From Welwitschia mirabilis (lineage: Eukaryota; Gnetophyta; Gnetopsida; Welwitschiales), in assembly GCA_051453625.1 (NCBI GenBank), contig JBOZIK010000001.1:245290036-245354035 (forward strand): 64,000 nt of DNA, in the 5' to 3' direction. Under the pieces are notes generated by a model. The model was not told where the DNA came from and ran no database searches. It saw nothing but the letters and a program-made list of their open reading frames with translations. Positions within the stretch are counted from its first letter, which is position 1, and every line of letters begins with the position of its first letter. Of this stretch, positions 51,570 through 61,885 are shown piece by piece. The position numbers were made by a program, and so were the translations under genes.

Positions 51570-51825
51570 TGAAGGCTTTTAGGGAACCCTAAAACCAGAA
51601 GCAAGATGATAATGGATAATTAAAATATAGATAGAAATGGATAAAAAGCATGAAAAAGAGAATAAGAGAGGGATGAAAAAGATATCAAGGATTAGTTATA
51701 ACCTGATAAGGCTAGACAACTAAGTGCCGCCCCTCGGCCCATCCACACGTATGTTGACACTATTGCATGACACAAGGTCATTCATAAGAATGTGCCACTT
51801 CTATAAAAATCAAATATTTTCAATA
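51570..51825 (-). repeat. 5' LTR of the Copia-type element
   Basis: On the + strand it reads TGAAGGCTTTTAGGG to TTTTCAATA, 256 bp, collinear with 48625-49032. It contains a more GC-rich part near 51725-51750 that the other LTR lacks. GTTTA follows immediately as the target duplication. Confidence 0.85.
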
Positions 51826-51877
51826 GTTTACTATANNNNNNNNNNNNNNNNNNNNNNNNNNNNNNNNNNNNNNNNNN

Positions 51878-54800
51878 AAGATGCTATAGTAAGATATAAG
51901 GGGTTTTTTATCCTTGGTGAGGGAGTTTACTAATGGGTATTTTGGTTAAGTGACCAAGATATATATATGTTTGAAAACCCATATATCTACTTTATATTAA
52001 TATATATGTGTATGATCATCATTCATACATTAGAATTCCTTAATAGGATTGGATGTTATAAACTTAAGAGTTTCTTTATTAGTTGTCTTTTACACTTTTT
52101 CATATAGCTAGTATACATATGTACATATTTTTATATGTGATATTTATTTATGTTGGTTTATATATTGATTTCTTGCATTATTTTTTGCATTTTTTTATGC
52201 CTAGAATTATCACATGCCACTGATGCAGATTATATTAACCTATCTTATGCTCATGTATATTGGTGGAGATTAGAATGAAGTCCAAGATACGACTACATGT
52301 AGTCTGAGCTCCTCTAAATAAGGATTACATATATGTGGTTGATTAACTATTGATGCAACCAACCACTCGATGCAATATATGCACTTCTTTATGTGCTTCA
52401 AACTGAGATTTCTAGTTAACCTTAAGATTAGTTATGATAATACTCCAGTGAGCTATCATCACATAGCTCATTTGATGTGAATCCTGTGGGTAAATGAGAG
52501 GTAAGTCTCTTAGTTTTAACTCTAATCAATCTACTATGATGTTCAACATTATACTATTACCATGTTTTTTAAATTTTTTTAAAAAAAATTAGTGCCTTTT
52601 AAATCCAACCTAAAACTGGGTTGTGATGAGTTAACTATTAAAAAGAAAAAAAAAATTTGAGTATCCATTTTTATTTTGTCTTTTAAGCATTAGGCCCATC
52701 TTATTAGGGGCAAAGTCTGATCCTAAAAAATCTCTTTAAGCTAGTATGCTTTCATAGAAATGCTAAGGCTTATAGTAAATGGTCCTTTTTAAATTGATTT
52801 GATTTTTCTTTTTACAATTATTTTAGTTAGTATCTTATTTGAGAAATTTTTTAAGTAGTTAGTTAGTATATCCATTATTTTACTAATCTAAGTTATTGCT
52901 TAATTAGTGGTATAAGATTTATCATATTTTGTTATAGCAAAAACTAAATTTCCAAAATAAAGGCATAAGATAAAAATATTATAGTTTATTAATTAGTGTA
53001 TCAATTAGTAAAAGTTTTTCTATAGGTCTAGGGTTGTGTTATAAATGTAAAAATAGTAATTTGTGTGATAGGGAATTAGTTTTAAAAAAATTATTTATTA
53101 AAATATCTTAAAAATAAATGGAGAAAATAGTATGCAAGTAATTTACATCTCCATAACTATATATTAAGATATATACAAACTTGAACATCTTACATTGTAG
53201 AAAATTGGATAATTTGTTCAAAAAAATTTGAATTATTTAAAAACTCAAAGTATTTTGAAAGTTATGATTATTTTAGTGTAGTGTGATAGGACTATAATTT
53301 TAGAAAATTTANNNNNNNNNNNNNNNNNNNNNNNNNNNNNNNNNNNNNNNNNNNNNNNNNNNNNNNNNNNNNNNNNNNNNNNNNNNNNNNNNNNNNNNNN
53401 NNNNNNNNNNNAACATAGTAATTTGTTTAATAGGTAATTAGTTTTAAAAAATTTATTTATTAAAATATGTTAAAAAATAAATGGAGAAAATAGTATGTAA
53501 GTAATTTACATCTCCATAACTATATATTAAGATATATACAAACTTGGACATCTTACGTTGTAGAAAATTGGATAATTTGTTTAAAAACTTTTGAATTATT
53601 TAAAAACTCAAGGTATTTTGAAAGTTATGATTATTTAGTATAGTGTGGTAGGATTGTAAATTTTAAAAATTTAACAATATNNNNNNNNNNNNNNNNNNNN
53701 NNNNNNNNNNNNNNNNNNNNNNNNNNNNNNNNNNNNNNNNNNNNNNNNNNNNNNNNNTATGTGTCTAGTTTCTAAAAACTACTATAATTTATTTTTTACT
53801 TTTTAATTAATTAATTATTAATTTTTTATTATGATGTCTCCTTAGAGCCCAAAAAATGTTATGATTAACATTTTAACTTATAGAAAAATTATTACATAAA
53901 ATTTTATAGGGAATTTGAGTATATAAGATATGTTTCTATTATTAATTTAAGCTAAATTACCTATAAATAGTATTTTGTTTGTATAAACACNNNNNNNNNN
54001 NNNNNNNNNNNNNNNNNNNNNNNNNNNNNNNNNNNNNNNNNNNNNNNNNNNNNNNNNNNNNNNNNNNNNNNNNNNNNNNNNNNNNNNNNNNNNNNNNNNN
54101 NNNNNNNNNNNNNNNNNNNNNNNNNNNNNNNNNNNNNNNNNNNNNNNNNNNNNNNNNNNNNNNNNNNNNNNNNNNNNNNNNNNNNNNNNNNNNNNNNNNN
54201 NNNNNNNNNNNNNNNNNNNNNNNNNNNNNNNNNNNNNNNNNNNNNNNNNNNNNNNNNNNNNNNNNNNNNNNNNNNNNNNNNNNNNNNNNNNNNNNNNNNN
54301 NNNNNNNNNNNNNNNNNNNNNNNNNNNNNNNNNNNNNNNNNNNNNNNNNNNNNNNNNNNNNNNNNNNNNNNNNNNNNNNNNNNNNNNNNNNNNNNNNNNN
54401 NNNNNNNNTTATGGTTGTTTCTATAAAATGAACCTAATGATGATTAGAATTATTATAACTAGGTAAATAATCCATTAAATATTCATATTAGTTAGAATTA
54501 TATGCATGTATTTGTGTGATGTATTCATTGCATAGCACTAAATCAAGACAGTTCTAGTAATGGTCATTCCCATACTTGGATTTCATCACTAAGGGTGGGT
54601 TACATTGTATTCTTTATAATATCCTTCTATAAGTGAATGTAATTATCACTTTCCTATCTTACCCATGTATGAACTTACTCTGATTTAATATCTCAAGCCC
54701 TTGGCATTTAAGGATTATGTCATACCATCTAGAGATGCTTCCAGGAAGCGGGGGTCATTTGCAAGTATGCATCCACCTCACATACTACTTATCACCTGTA

Positions 54801-55296
54801 TTGGTGGTATATTGAGGTGAACTAAAAGCCTATAGAGTTAAGCAAAATCATGTTTGTATAGCTTAAAACCTCAAGTAGAAACAACTCACAACTAGAGGAT
54901 AAATAAATATTGAGTTTGAATGCCATTAATTGGAGCCATAACCTCCTATCATATTGGATAGATATTATCCTTAAAATTATCCATGTATGTTTATAACAAG
55001 TTTATTTCTCAACTATTCATATGATATCTTTTATATGATGAAAAACTAAGAAGAAATTAATGACACAAACTTATAACATTACTATTGTTTATAAACCAAA
55101 ATAACATAGAAATTCATTATAGGTAAATACATAATTTTAATATAATATTGTCTTTTTAAAATATAGAAATTCTAATAAATGAGTAAGTAGAATTTAGTTC
55201 AAGGTTTCATTGTGTCTATTAGGTAAGAATATTTAAAAAGAAATAAAGAAGGAAAAAATAGTACTTAATTAGGATAAGAGTAAATATGGTGTTACA
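51878..55296 (+). repeat. 3' LTR of a Tekay/Del element, right part
   Basis: The sequence after a 42-N gap (51836-51877) resembles the 5' LTR from about 13912. 52640-53990 resembles 14020-15220, and 54540-55296 resembles 18240-20164, ending GGTGTTACA. 51955-52640 has no match in the 5' LTR and is probably LTR sequence deleted there. About 75 bp at its start are also present at 28060-28136, so the two LTR parts overlap rather than join cleanly. Gaps: 53312-53411 (100 N, duplicates 53050-53311 and 53412-53675), 53681-53757 and 53991-54408. Confidence 0.65.
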
Positions 55297-56324
55297 TAGC
55301 CTTTGATGCTCCACCTTTGATGTCCACCATTCACCTTTACACCATGTTTTTATTCTTTCTCCTCTATCTTGTTCAAACTAATGTAGCCTCTATTACATGT
55401 GTTGATTTTAATTTTAACTTTTTAACACATCCTAATCAACTCAACATTTTTCTTGTATAGGATTCCCTTATGATTTCTTTAACATTATTTATCTTATTTT
55501 AACATCCATTACATTAGGCTATCATTATACTTGAGTTGTGTCTACCTCTTTTTAAGCATTTAACAATACAAGAATCCATGTCTTATAAACTTTTAATAAA
55601 ATTACTAGTTTAAAGATTATCATTTCAAAGGCACTGTATAGTGCTTTGCTTAATCATAAGCTAAAACACTTTTTTGTGAAATAGCTTCTTTCATAGTAAT
55701 AATTAATTATTTAAGATTTTTTTGAAAACTATAAATGTTTTTATTGATTTATTATTAAAATGCCTTATGATTTATAGATGAATAATAATTAAGTTTCTAA
55801 ATAATGGAATTATATTCGAAGTGTTTTTTTTTTGTCTTTCAAGAATACTTTCATCATGTCCTGGGCACTTAAGAACTTTATCTTTACCATGCCCTTACAT
55901 ATTATAATGATGAAATAGCTTGATTTTAAACGTATTTTGAAAATATTTTATAATTGAAATGCTTTAAATTTTTATAGATCTAAATATGTTTCCATAATAA
56001 AACTAGTTTGATAGCTTGCAAATAACATAATTTTTTTAAAATTGATTATAGTATTTTTATGGAATTTTTTAATAAATTACCTAAAAGCTAAGTCTTTTAG
56101 GCATTGATCAAGAAACACTATAAAGGCCTACTTTTTTAGAGCATTTGCAAATAAATGTTCTAAAAGCATTTAAGTAAAGCAAGCTTTTTACGGTTTTTTT
56201 TTTTTTTTTTGGGTAAAGGTCCTAATAGAGTCTATTAATGGCATTGTTATAAACACCTTGATAAACATCTATTAAGGGTTTTGTTTTCATTTTTGAAGGC
56301 ATTTTTAAAAACACACTAAAATAT
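55297..56324. other. Unassigned AT-rich sequence
   Basis: No gene was seen. Poly-T and T-rich runs (for example 56190-56210) and repeated AAGGC/GCATTT words occur. It is the right flank of the Tekay 3' LTR. Confidence 0.5.
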
Positions 56325-57698
56325 TCTAAGTAATTATGATTAAGCTTTAAAAGAAATTTGTTTAAAAGTGCTATAAGATCCTTAGAAAGTATTTAAAGCC
56401 TTTTTTGGGCCTTTTAAGGCATTTTGTAAATGAAATAATTACTTAGTTTAAGACATTGACTAGTGATCTTACAGTAGTTTCTTTTTTTACTTTGTTCATT
56501 CCTATTTTCAAATATGTGTTAATTAACTATCTAATATTATTTAATAACTATAGTTGTATGTCATTTTTTTAGGATTCTTTTTTATTATGGTAGCTAATAA
56601 AATGTCTTCTCTGAGGTAATGCTATCACATGAGCTTTAAGTCACTAGCTCACTTCATTTCTTATCATTACAATAGACCATTTATGGAGTAATGATTTTCA
56701 TGGTGGCACAAATATGTAAGGCTACATGTAACTTTTCACCTTCTTTGAGAGTTGGTCAAGGAGGTTAAGTTCTATGACATAGATATCTATGGAATAGATA
56801 GATAAGTTCTTTTAAATTTCGTTTAAAGTTTGGATTTTTTGCATTTACATCTAATACAAAAATCCTTTTAAAATAAAAATAAATATTCAAATCAAATGAT
56901 GAAATGTACCTTTTAGAAAATCTGGATCTATAATAGATAGAGAGGACACAAATTTAAAGTANNNNNNNNNNNNNNNNNNNNNNNNNNNNNNNNNNNNNNN
57001 NNNNNNNNNNNNNNNNNNNNNNNNNNNNNNNNNNNNNNNNNNNNNNNNNNNNNNNNNNNNNTCTAAGTAATTATGATTAAGCTTTAAAGGGAATTTGTTT
57101 AAAAGTGCTATAAGAGCCTTAGAAAGTATTTAAGGCCTTTTTTAGGCCTTTTAAGGCATTTTGTAAATGAACTAATTACTCAAATTAAGACATTGATTAG
57201 TGATCTTACACTAGTTTCCTTTTTTACTTTGTCCATTCCTATTTTCAAATATGTATTAATTAACTATCTAATATGATTTAATAACTATAGTTGTATGTCT
57301 TTTTTTAGGATTCTTTTTTATTATGGTAGCTAATAAAATGTCTTATCTGAGGTAATGCTATCACATGAGCTTCAAGTCACTAGCTCACTTCATTTCTTAT
57401 CATCACAATAGACCATTTATGGAGTAATGATTTTCATGATGGCACAAATATCTAAGTCCACATGCAACTTTTCACCATCTTTGAGAGTTGGTCAAGGAGG
57501 TTAAGTTCTATGACATAGATATGTATGGCATAGATAGATAAGTTCTTTCAAATTTCATTTAAAGTTTGGATTTTTGGAATTTACATCTAATACAAAAACC
57601 CTTCTAAAATAAAAATAAATATTCAAATCAAATGGTGAAACATACCTTTTAGGAAATCTGGATCTATAATAGATAGAGAAAACACAAATTTAAAGTAG
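56325..57698. repeat. Gap-flanking duplicate pair (about 637 bp)
   Basis: 56325-56961 and 57062-57698 are copies around 100 N (56962-57061). They start TCTAAGTAATTATGATTAAG and end AAATTTAAAGTA. No coding sense. Confidence 0.85.
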
Positions 57699-60563
57699 AT
57701 AGAGAGGACACAACTCGCACAATTAAAGGTAAATAAACAAGTAGGAGAAGGAATAAAAGTCTAGAAATGCTTTGTCAAAGGAGAAATTGAAGAAATTAAG
57801 AAACTCATAAAGAAAAGAAGAAGAGGATATAAATCTTATTAAAATTTTCCTAATAAATATTGTCCTAATAATGGTATACTATTAATCAACTCCTCTCTTC
57901 AAGAGGATTCCTTCTAAACCTAATCCTAGCCTCTTTTCTTATTTTATCAAGCCACTCTATTATCTAAGAAATTGAATAAATGATTAAAGAAACTCATGAC
58001 ATTTAAGTAATCACTCTGTCACATGAGAAATTAAAGAAATGGCAAACAAAATCAAGATGCAAGAGTAGTATTTTCAATATTACCAATGCAATGGTAATAA
58101 GGGCATTTACCTATAAATGCCTTATTAGTCATGCATAAGGATGTTTATTAAGAAATACCCTATTTGGTTACAAAAATCCTTTACAGTTTTTCTATGGAAT
58201 TTATATTAAAAAATCACTTAAAAAGTGTTTTTTTAGGGATATGTCTTTTAGGGTATTTATTAAATAAACATCCTAAAAGATTAAAATCTAATAATACTAC
58301 AACAGTATTATTGTATATTCATTTATGATGTTAGAGGTCTCGAGTTCACCTTTCTATAATACCTATTATTTATACTTATTAGATAGTGATTCTCAAGGTG
58401 GCATCATAGCTAATAGCTTATGACTTTTTCATTTTGTGGAATTGGATGTACATAACTCTGAGGTGGTGATCACCGTGGCCTGTGGCAATTCCTTTACTTT
58501 CCATTTTATTTTCAAATATTTTTTATGTTCATGACTTTATAGATGCATGATTTCCAAATTGGTGGTGGCCTATAGTTTGTGGAAATTCCTTTATTTTTTA
58601 TTTTATTTTTGACTTTTAGTATAATCATAGCCTGCAACATATTCTTGAGGTGGTTTTCTATGGCTCACAATAATCCCTTTATTCACATTTTATTTTTAAA
58701 TTTTAGAGTAATCTATCACCCACAACATGATTTTTGAAATGGTTTAGTATTCTCAAACTCTAAGGTTTATGGATTCCTAGGTAGATTATTAGTTAATTAT
58801 TACCAATTGATTATATTTGAGCTACTTAATTATTTTATTAAATTTTAAGTTTGGAAGTTAATACTTTTATTTAAAATTATTTATTACTTATGTGTAGGAA
58901 TGTTTAAAATTAATTAACTAATCTATTTCATAAATCCATTTTTGTTAACTCTTATGTCTATATTTATATATCTTTTTATCTTATTTCATGATTCATGTGG
59001 ATTATTTGCTACATATTTATATACAAATTAATACCTTATATTTATATATTTCTAAAGTTTCATATGTGTCATTATGNNNNNNNNNNNNNNNNNNNNNNNN
59101 NNNNNNNNNNNNNNNNNNNNNNNNNNNNNNNNNNNNNNNNNNNNNNNNNNNNNNNNNNNNNNNNNNNNNNNNNNNNTAAAGTAGATAGAAAGGCCACAAC
59201 TCCCATAATTAAAGGTAATTAAACAAGTAGGAGAAGGAAGAAAAGTCTAGAAATGCTCTGACAAAGGAGAAATTGAATAAATTAAGAAACTCATAAAGCA
59301 AAGAAGAAGAGGCTAAAAATCTTGTTAAAATTTTCCTGATAAATATTTCCCTAATAATGGTATACTATTAATCAACTCCTCTCTATGAGAGGATTTCTTC
59401 TAAACCTAATCCTAGCCTCTTTTCCTATTTTATCAAGCCACTCTATTATCTAAGAAATTGAATAAATGATTAAATAAACTTAGGACATGTAAGTAATCAC
59501 TTTGTCATGTGAGAAATTAAATAAATGGCGAACAAACTCATGATGCAAGAGTAGTATTTTCAATATTACCAATGTAATAGTAATAAGGGCATTTACCTAT
59601 AAATGCCTTATTAGCCATGCATAAGAATGTTTATTAAGAAATACCCTATTTGGTTACAAAAATCCTTTACAATTTTTCTATGGAATTTATATTAAAAAAT
59701 CTCTTAAAAGTGGTTTTTTGGGGATATGTTTTTTAGGGCATTTATTAAATAAACATCCTAAAAGGTCAAAATCTAATAATACTACAAAAGTATTATGGTA
59801 TATTCATTTATTATGTTAGAGGTCTCGAGTTCACCCCTCTCTAATACCTATTATTTATACTCATTAGATAGTGATTCTCAAGGTCGCATCATAGCTAGTA
59901 GCTTATGAATTTTTCATTTTTGTGGAATTGGATGTACATAACTCTAAGGTGGTGATCATCGTGGCATGCGGCAATTCCTTTACTTTCCATTTTCTTTTCA
60001 AATATTTTTTATTTTCATAACTTTATACATGCATGATTTCCAAGTTAGTGGTGACCTACAGCTTGTGGAAATTCCTTTATTTTTTATTTTATTTTTGACT
60101 TTTAGTGTAACCACAGCCTACAACATGAATCTTGAGGTGGTTTTCTATGGCTCACAATAATCTCTTTATTCACATTTTATTTTTAAATTTGAGAGTATCT
60201 TATCACCCACAACATGATTCTTGAAATGGTTTAGTGTTGTCAAACTCTAAGGTTTATGGATTCCTAGGCAGATTATTATTTAATTATTACCAATTGATTA
60301 TATTTGAGCTACTTAATTATTTTATTAAATTTTAAGTGTGGAAGTTGAGACTTTTATTTAAAATTAATTATTTCTTATGTATAGGAATGTTTAAAATTAA
60401 TTAGATAATCTATTTCCTAAATCCATTATTGTTAACTCTTATGTCTATATTTATATATCTTTTTATCTTATTCCATGGTCCATGTGGATTATTTGCTGCA
60501 TATTTATATACAAATTAATACCTTATATTTATATATTCCTAAAGTTTTATATGTATCATTATG
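57691..60563. repeat. Gap-flanking duplicate pair (about 1.39 kb)
   Basis: 57691-59076 and 59177-60563 are copies around 100 N (59077-59176), starting TAAAGTAGATAGA and ending CATTATG. With the preceding pair, three contigs overlap in series. Both copies contain GAGGTCTCGAGTTCAC (58335 and 59819 areas), which resembles a tRNA box B. No protein was recognised. Confidence 0.85.
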
Positions 60564-60625
60564 TGTTGGCATAGTGGTTATATTATTAGCTTGTTAAGTG
60601 AGAGGTCTTGAGTTTAAGGCTTTGT
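60564..60625 (+). ncRNA. tRNA-like Pol III promoter, possible SINE head
   Basis: TGGCATAGTGG (60566-60576) fits box A. GAGTTTAAGGC, about 35 bases downstream, looks like a decayed box B, with a CTTGTTAAG loop-like string between. The spacing suits a tRNA or tRNA-derived SINE. A T/A-rich stretch, a 77-N gap (60665-60741) and a (GT)n array follow. No tRNA cloverleaf closes well, so a SINE head or tRNA pseudogene is more likely than a working tRNA. Confidence 0.4.
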
Positions 60626-60741
60626 AGTGGTATTATTGGGAAATAGTTTTTTATTAAAAAATTANNNNNNNNNNNNNNNNNNNNNNNNNNNNNNNNNNNN
60701 NNNNNNNNNNNNNNNNNNNNNNNNNNNNNNNNNNNNNNNNN

Positions 60742-60820
<79 letters not shown>

Positions 60821-60865
60821 TGAGTGCGCGTGCACGTGTGTGTATGCGTGTATGTGTGTGTGTGT
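60742..60865. repeat. (GT)n microsatellite, interrupted
   Basis: Mostly GTGTGT with interruptions (CTGT, GAGTGAGTGCGCGTGCACG, ATGCGTGTAT). Its left end is in a gap. The Cys/Val-rich and Thr/His-rich open frames over it are simple-repeat translations. Confidence 0.95.
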
Positions 60866-61002
60866 CACAAAGGTTAGTGAACTATGATAAATTAAGTATA
60901 TGTTAATGAAATGAAATAAGTATTCTAAGTTATATTAAGATAAAATAAAACAAATTTAAAAAGGTAAAAATAGGTACATATTTTCTTAAATTATATCATT
61001 CA

Positions 61003-61135
61003 GAGGTCAAGTTTTGAACATGTCACATTTTAAAGTGCAAGTTAGTTCTAATAGCTATTATATTAGTCAGACGTCAAGTTTTGAGCATGTCACATTCTAA
61101 AGTGTAATTTATTTCTTGTAGCTACTATTTTTGGT
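61003..61135 (+). repeat. Two-copy tandem repeat of about 67 bp
   Basis: AGGTCAAGTTTTGAACATGT at 61003 and ACGTCAAGTTTTGAGCATGT at 61070 begin similar units that continue through CACATT(T/C)(T/A)AAAGTG and a TAGCTA(T/C)TAT segment. Confidence 0.8.
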
Positions 61136-61796
61136 TTCTAAGTAGTTAATTGTGGTTCTTATGGGTTTTGTGTTTTGATGACTTAGCATAATATACGTTC
61201 TATTCTTGAAGGTGGGCTGACATCTTATCTCATGTGATGTAACTTACTTAAATTTTATGATCTTTTGTAGTATATTAGTTATAGTAGATTTTTCAAAGTA
61301 TTTTATCTAAATAAAAGAAGATAAATTTAGAAAGAATAAATTAATAGTTACCATTTAGATATCATCTAAGATGTGGTTTACTATTATCAATTAAAAAAAA
61401 TATATCTAAAGTTGATTCTTATGGATATGGACTAAGATAAAAGACATTTTTTAACTTAGAGAAAGATATTTTGAAGAACAACAATGTTATTAAAAGTATT
61501 TATTTATAAGTTACCTTGTAGGAAAAACCAACATTTCCATGATTAATGATCATTATCAAAAAATGTTTTCTAATAAAATTATAAGTAGTAAATGAATTAT
61601 CTATTGAAAAAATTATTGAAGATAATACTTTTAGATATCAAGATAATTCAAAGAGTAAAAAACCATTTCTATTGTAGGGCTCAAGACTTAATTAGATCTT
61701 AGTTTAATATCAATCCCTTTTAGAAGAACTATGTCATATCCATTAGATAATGGACTCTATTTATCTTTAATTCTTTGTTATCTTATCATTTAGGGT

Positions 61797-61885
61797 TATA
61801 CACACATACACCCCACATCCCCTCCCCTCCCCCCCTTTCCCCTAATACACCCACACCGACACACCCACCCACCCACACACATACA
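61797..61885. repeat. C-rich strand-asymmetric array
   Basis: A local run of CACACA, CCCCTCCCC and ACCCACCCACCC strings with almost no G on the + strand. The C runs are spaced as in G-quadruplex (on the - strand) or i-motif sequences. It stands out sharply from the AT-rich surroundings. Confidence 0.85.

Larger units (their letters stand above)
48620..51830 (-). mobile_element. Gag-only Copia-type LTR element with perfect TSD
   Basis: The element spans 48625-51825, flanked by GTTTA at 48620-48624 and 51826-51830. On the - strand: 5' LTR (51570-51825, about 256 bp), a tRNA-Met-type PBS, a leader of about 1.3 kb, a Copia-type gag with zinc knuckle, a 19-20-bp minisatellite, a clear polypurine tract and the 3' LTR (48625-49032). 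No protease, integrase, RT or RNase H is present, and the distance from the zinc knuckle to the PPT is only about 0.4 kb. This is the structure of nonautonomous TR-GAG elements. Loss of pol by internal deletion in this one copy is the alternative. Confidence 0.85.
12730..55296 (+). mobile_element. Tekay/Del-type chromovirus with nested insertions
   Basis: The element is outlined by a 5' LTR (12730-20164), a tRNA-Met primer-binding site, gag, pol with a chromodomain, a polypurine tract and the start of a 3' LTR (26962). The 3' LTR is interrupted at about 28145 and resumes at about 51878-55296. LTR starts read TGTCATATCCC and TATCATATTCC; both ends read GGTGTTACA. The two LTRs have drifted a lot from each other, so the insertion is old. 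The 5-bp flanks (TGTAA before, TAGCC after) do not match, so either the target duplication has eroded or the two LTRs do not belong to the same copy. Large LTRs (here over 4 kb after allowing for gaps and duplicates) fit the Del group. Confidence 0.65.

Noticed and set aside
60627-60887. Cys/Val-rich and Thr/His-rich open frames over the (GT)n array
   Set aside because: They are translations of a dinucleotide repeat in both directions, not proteins.
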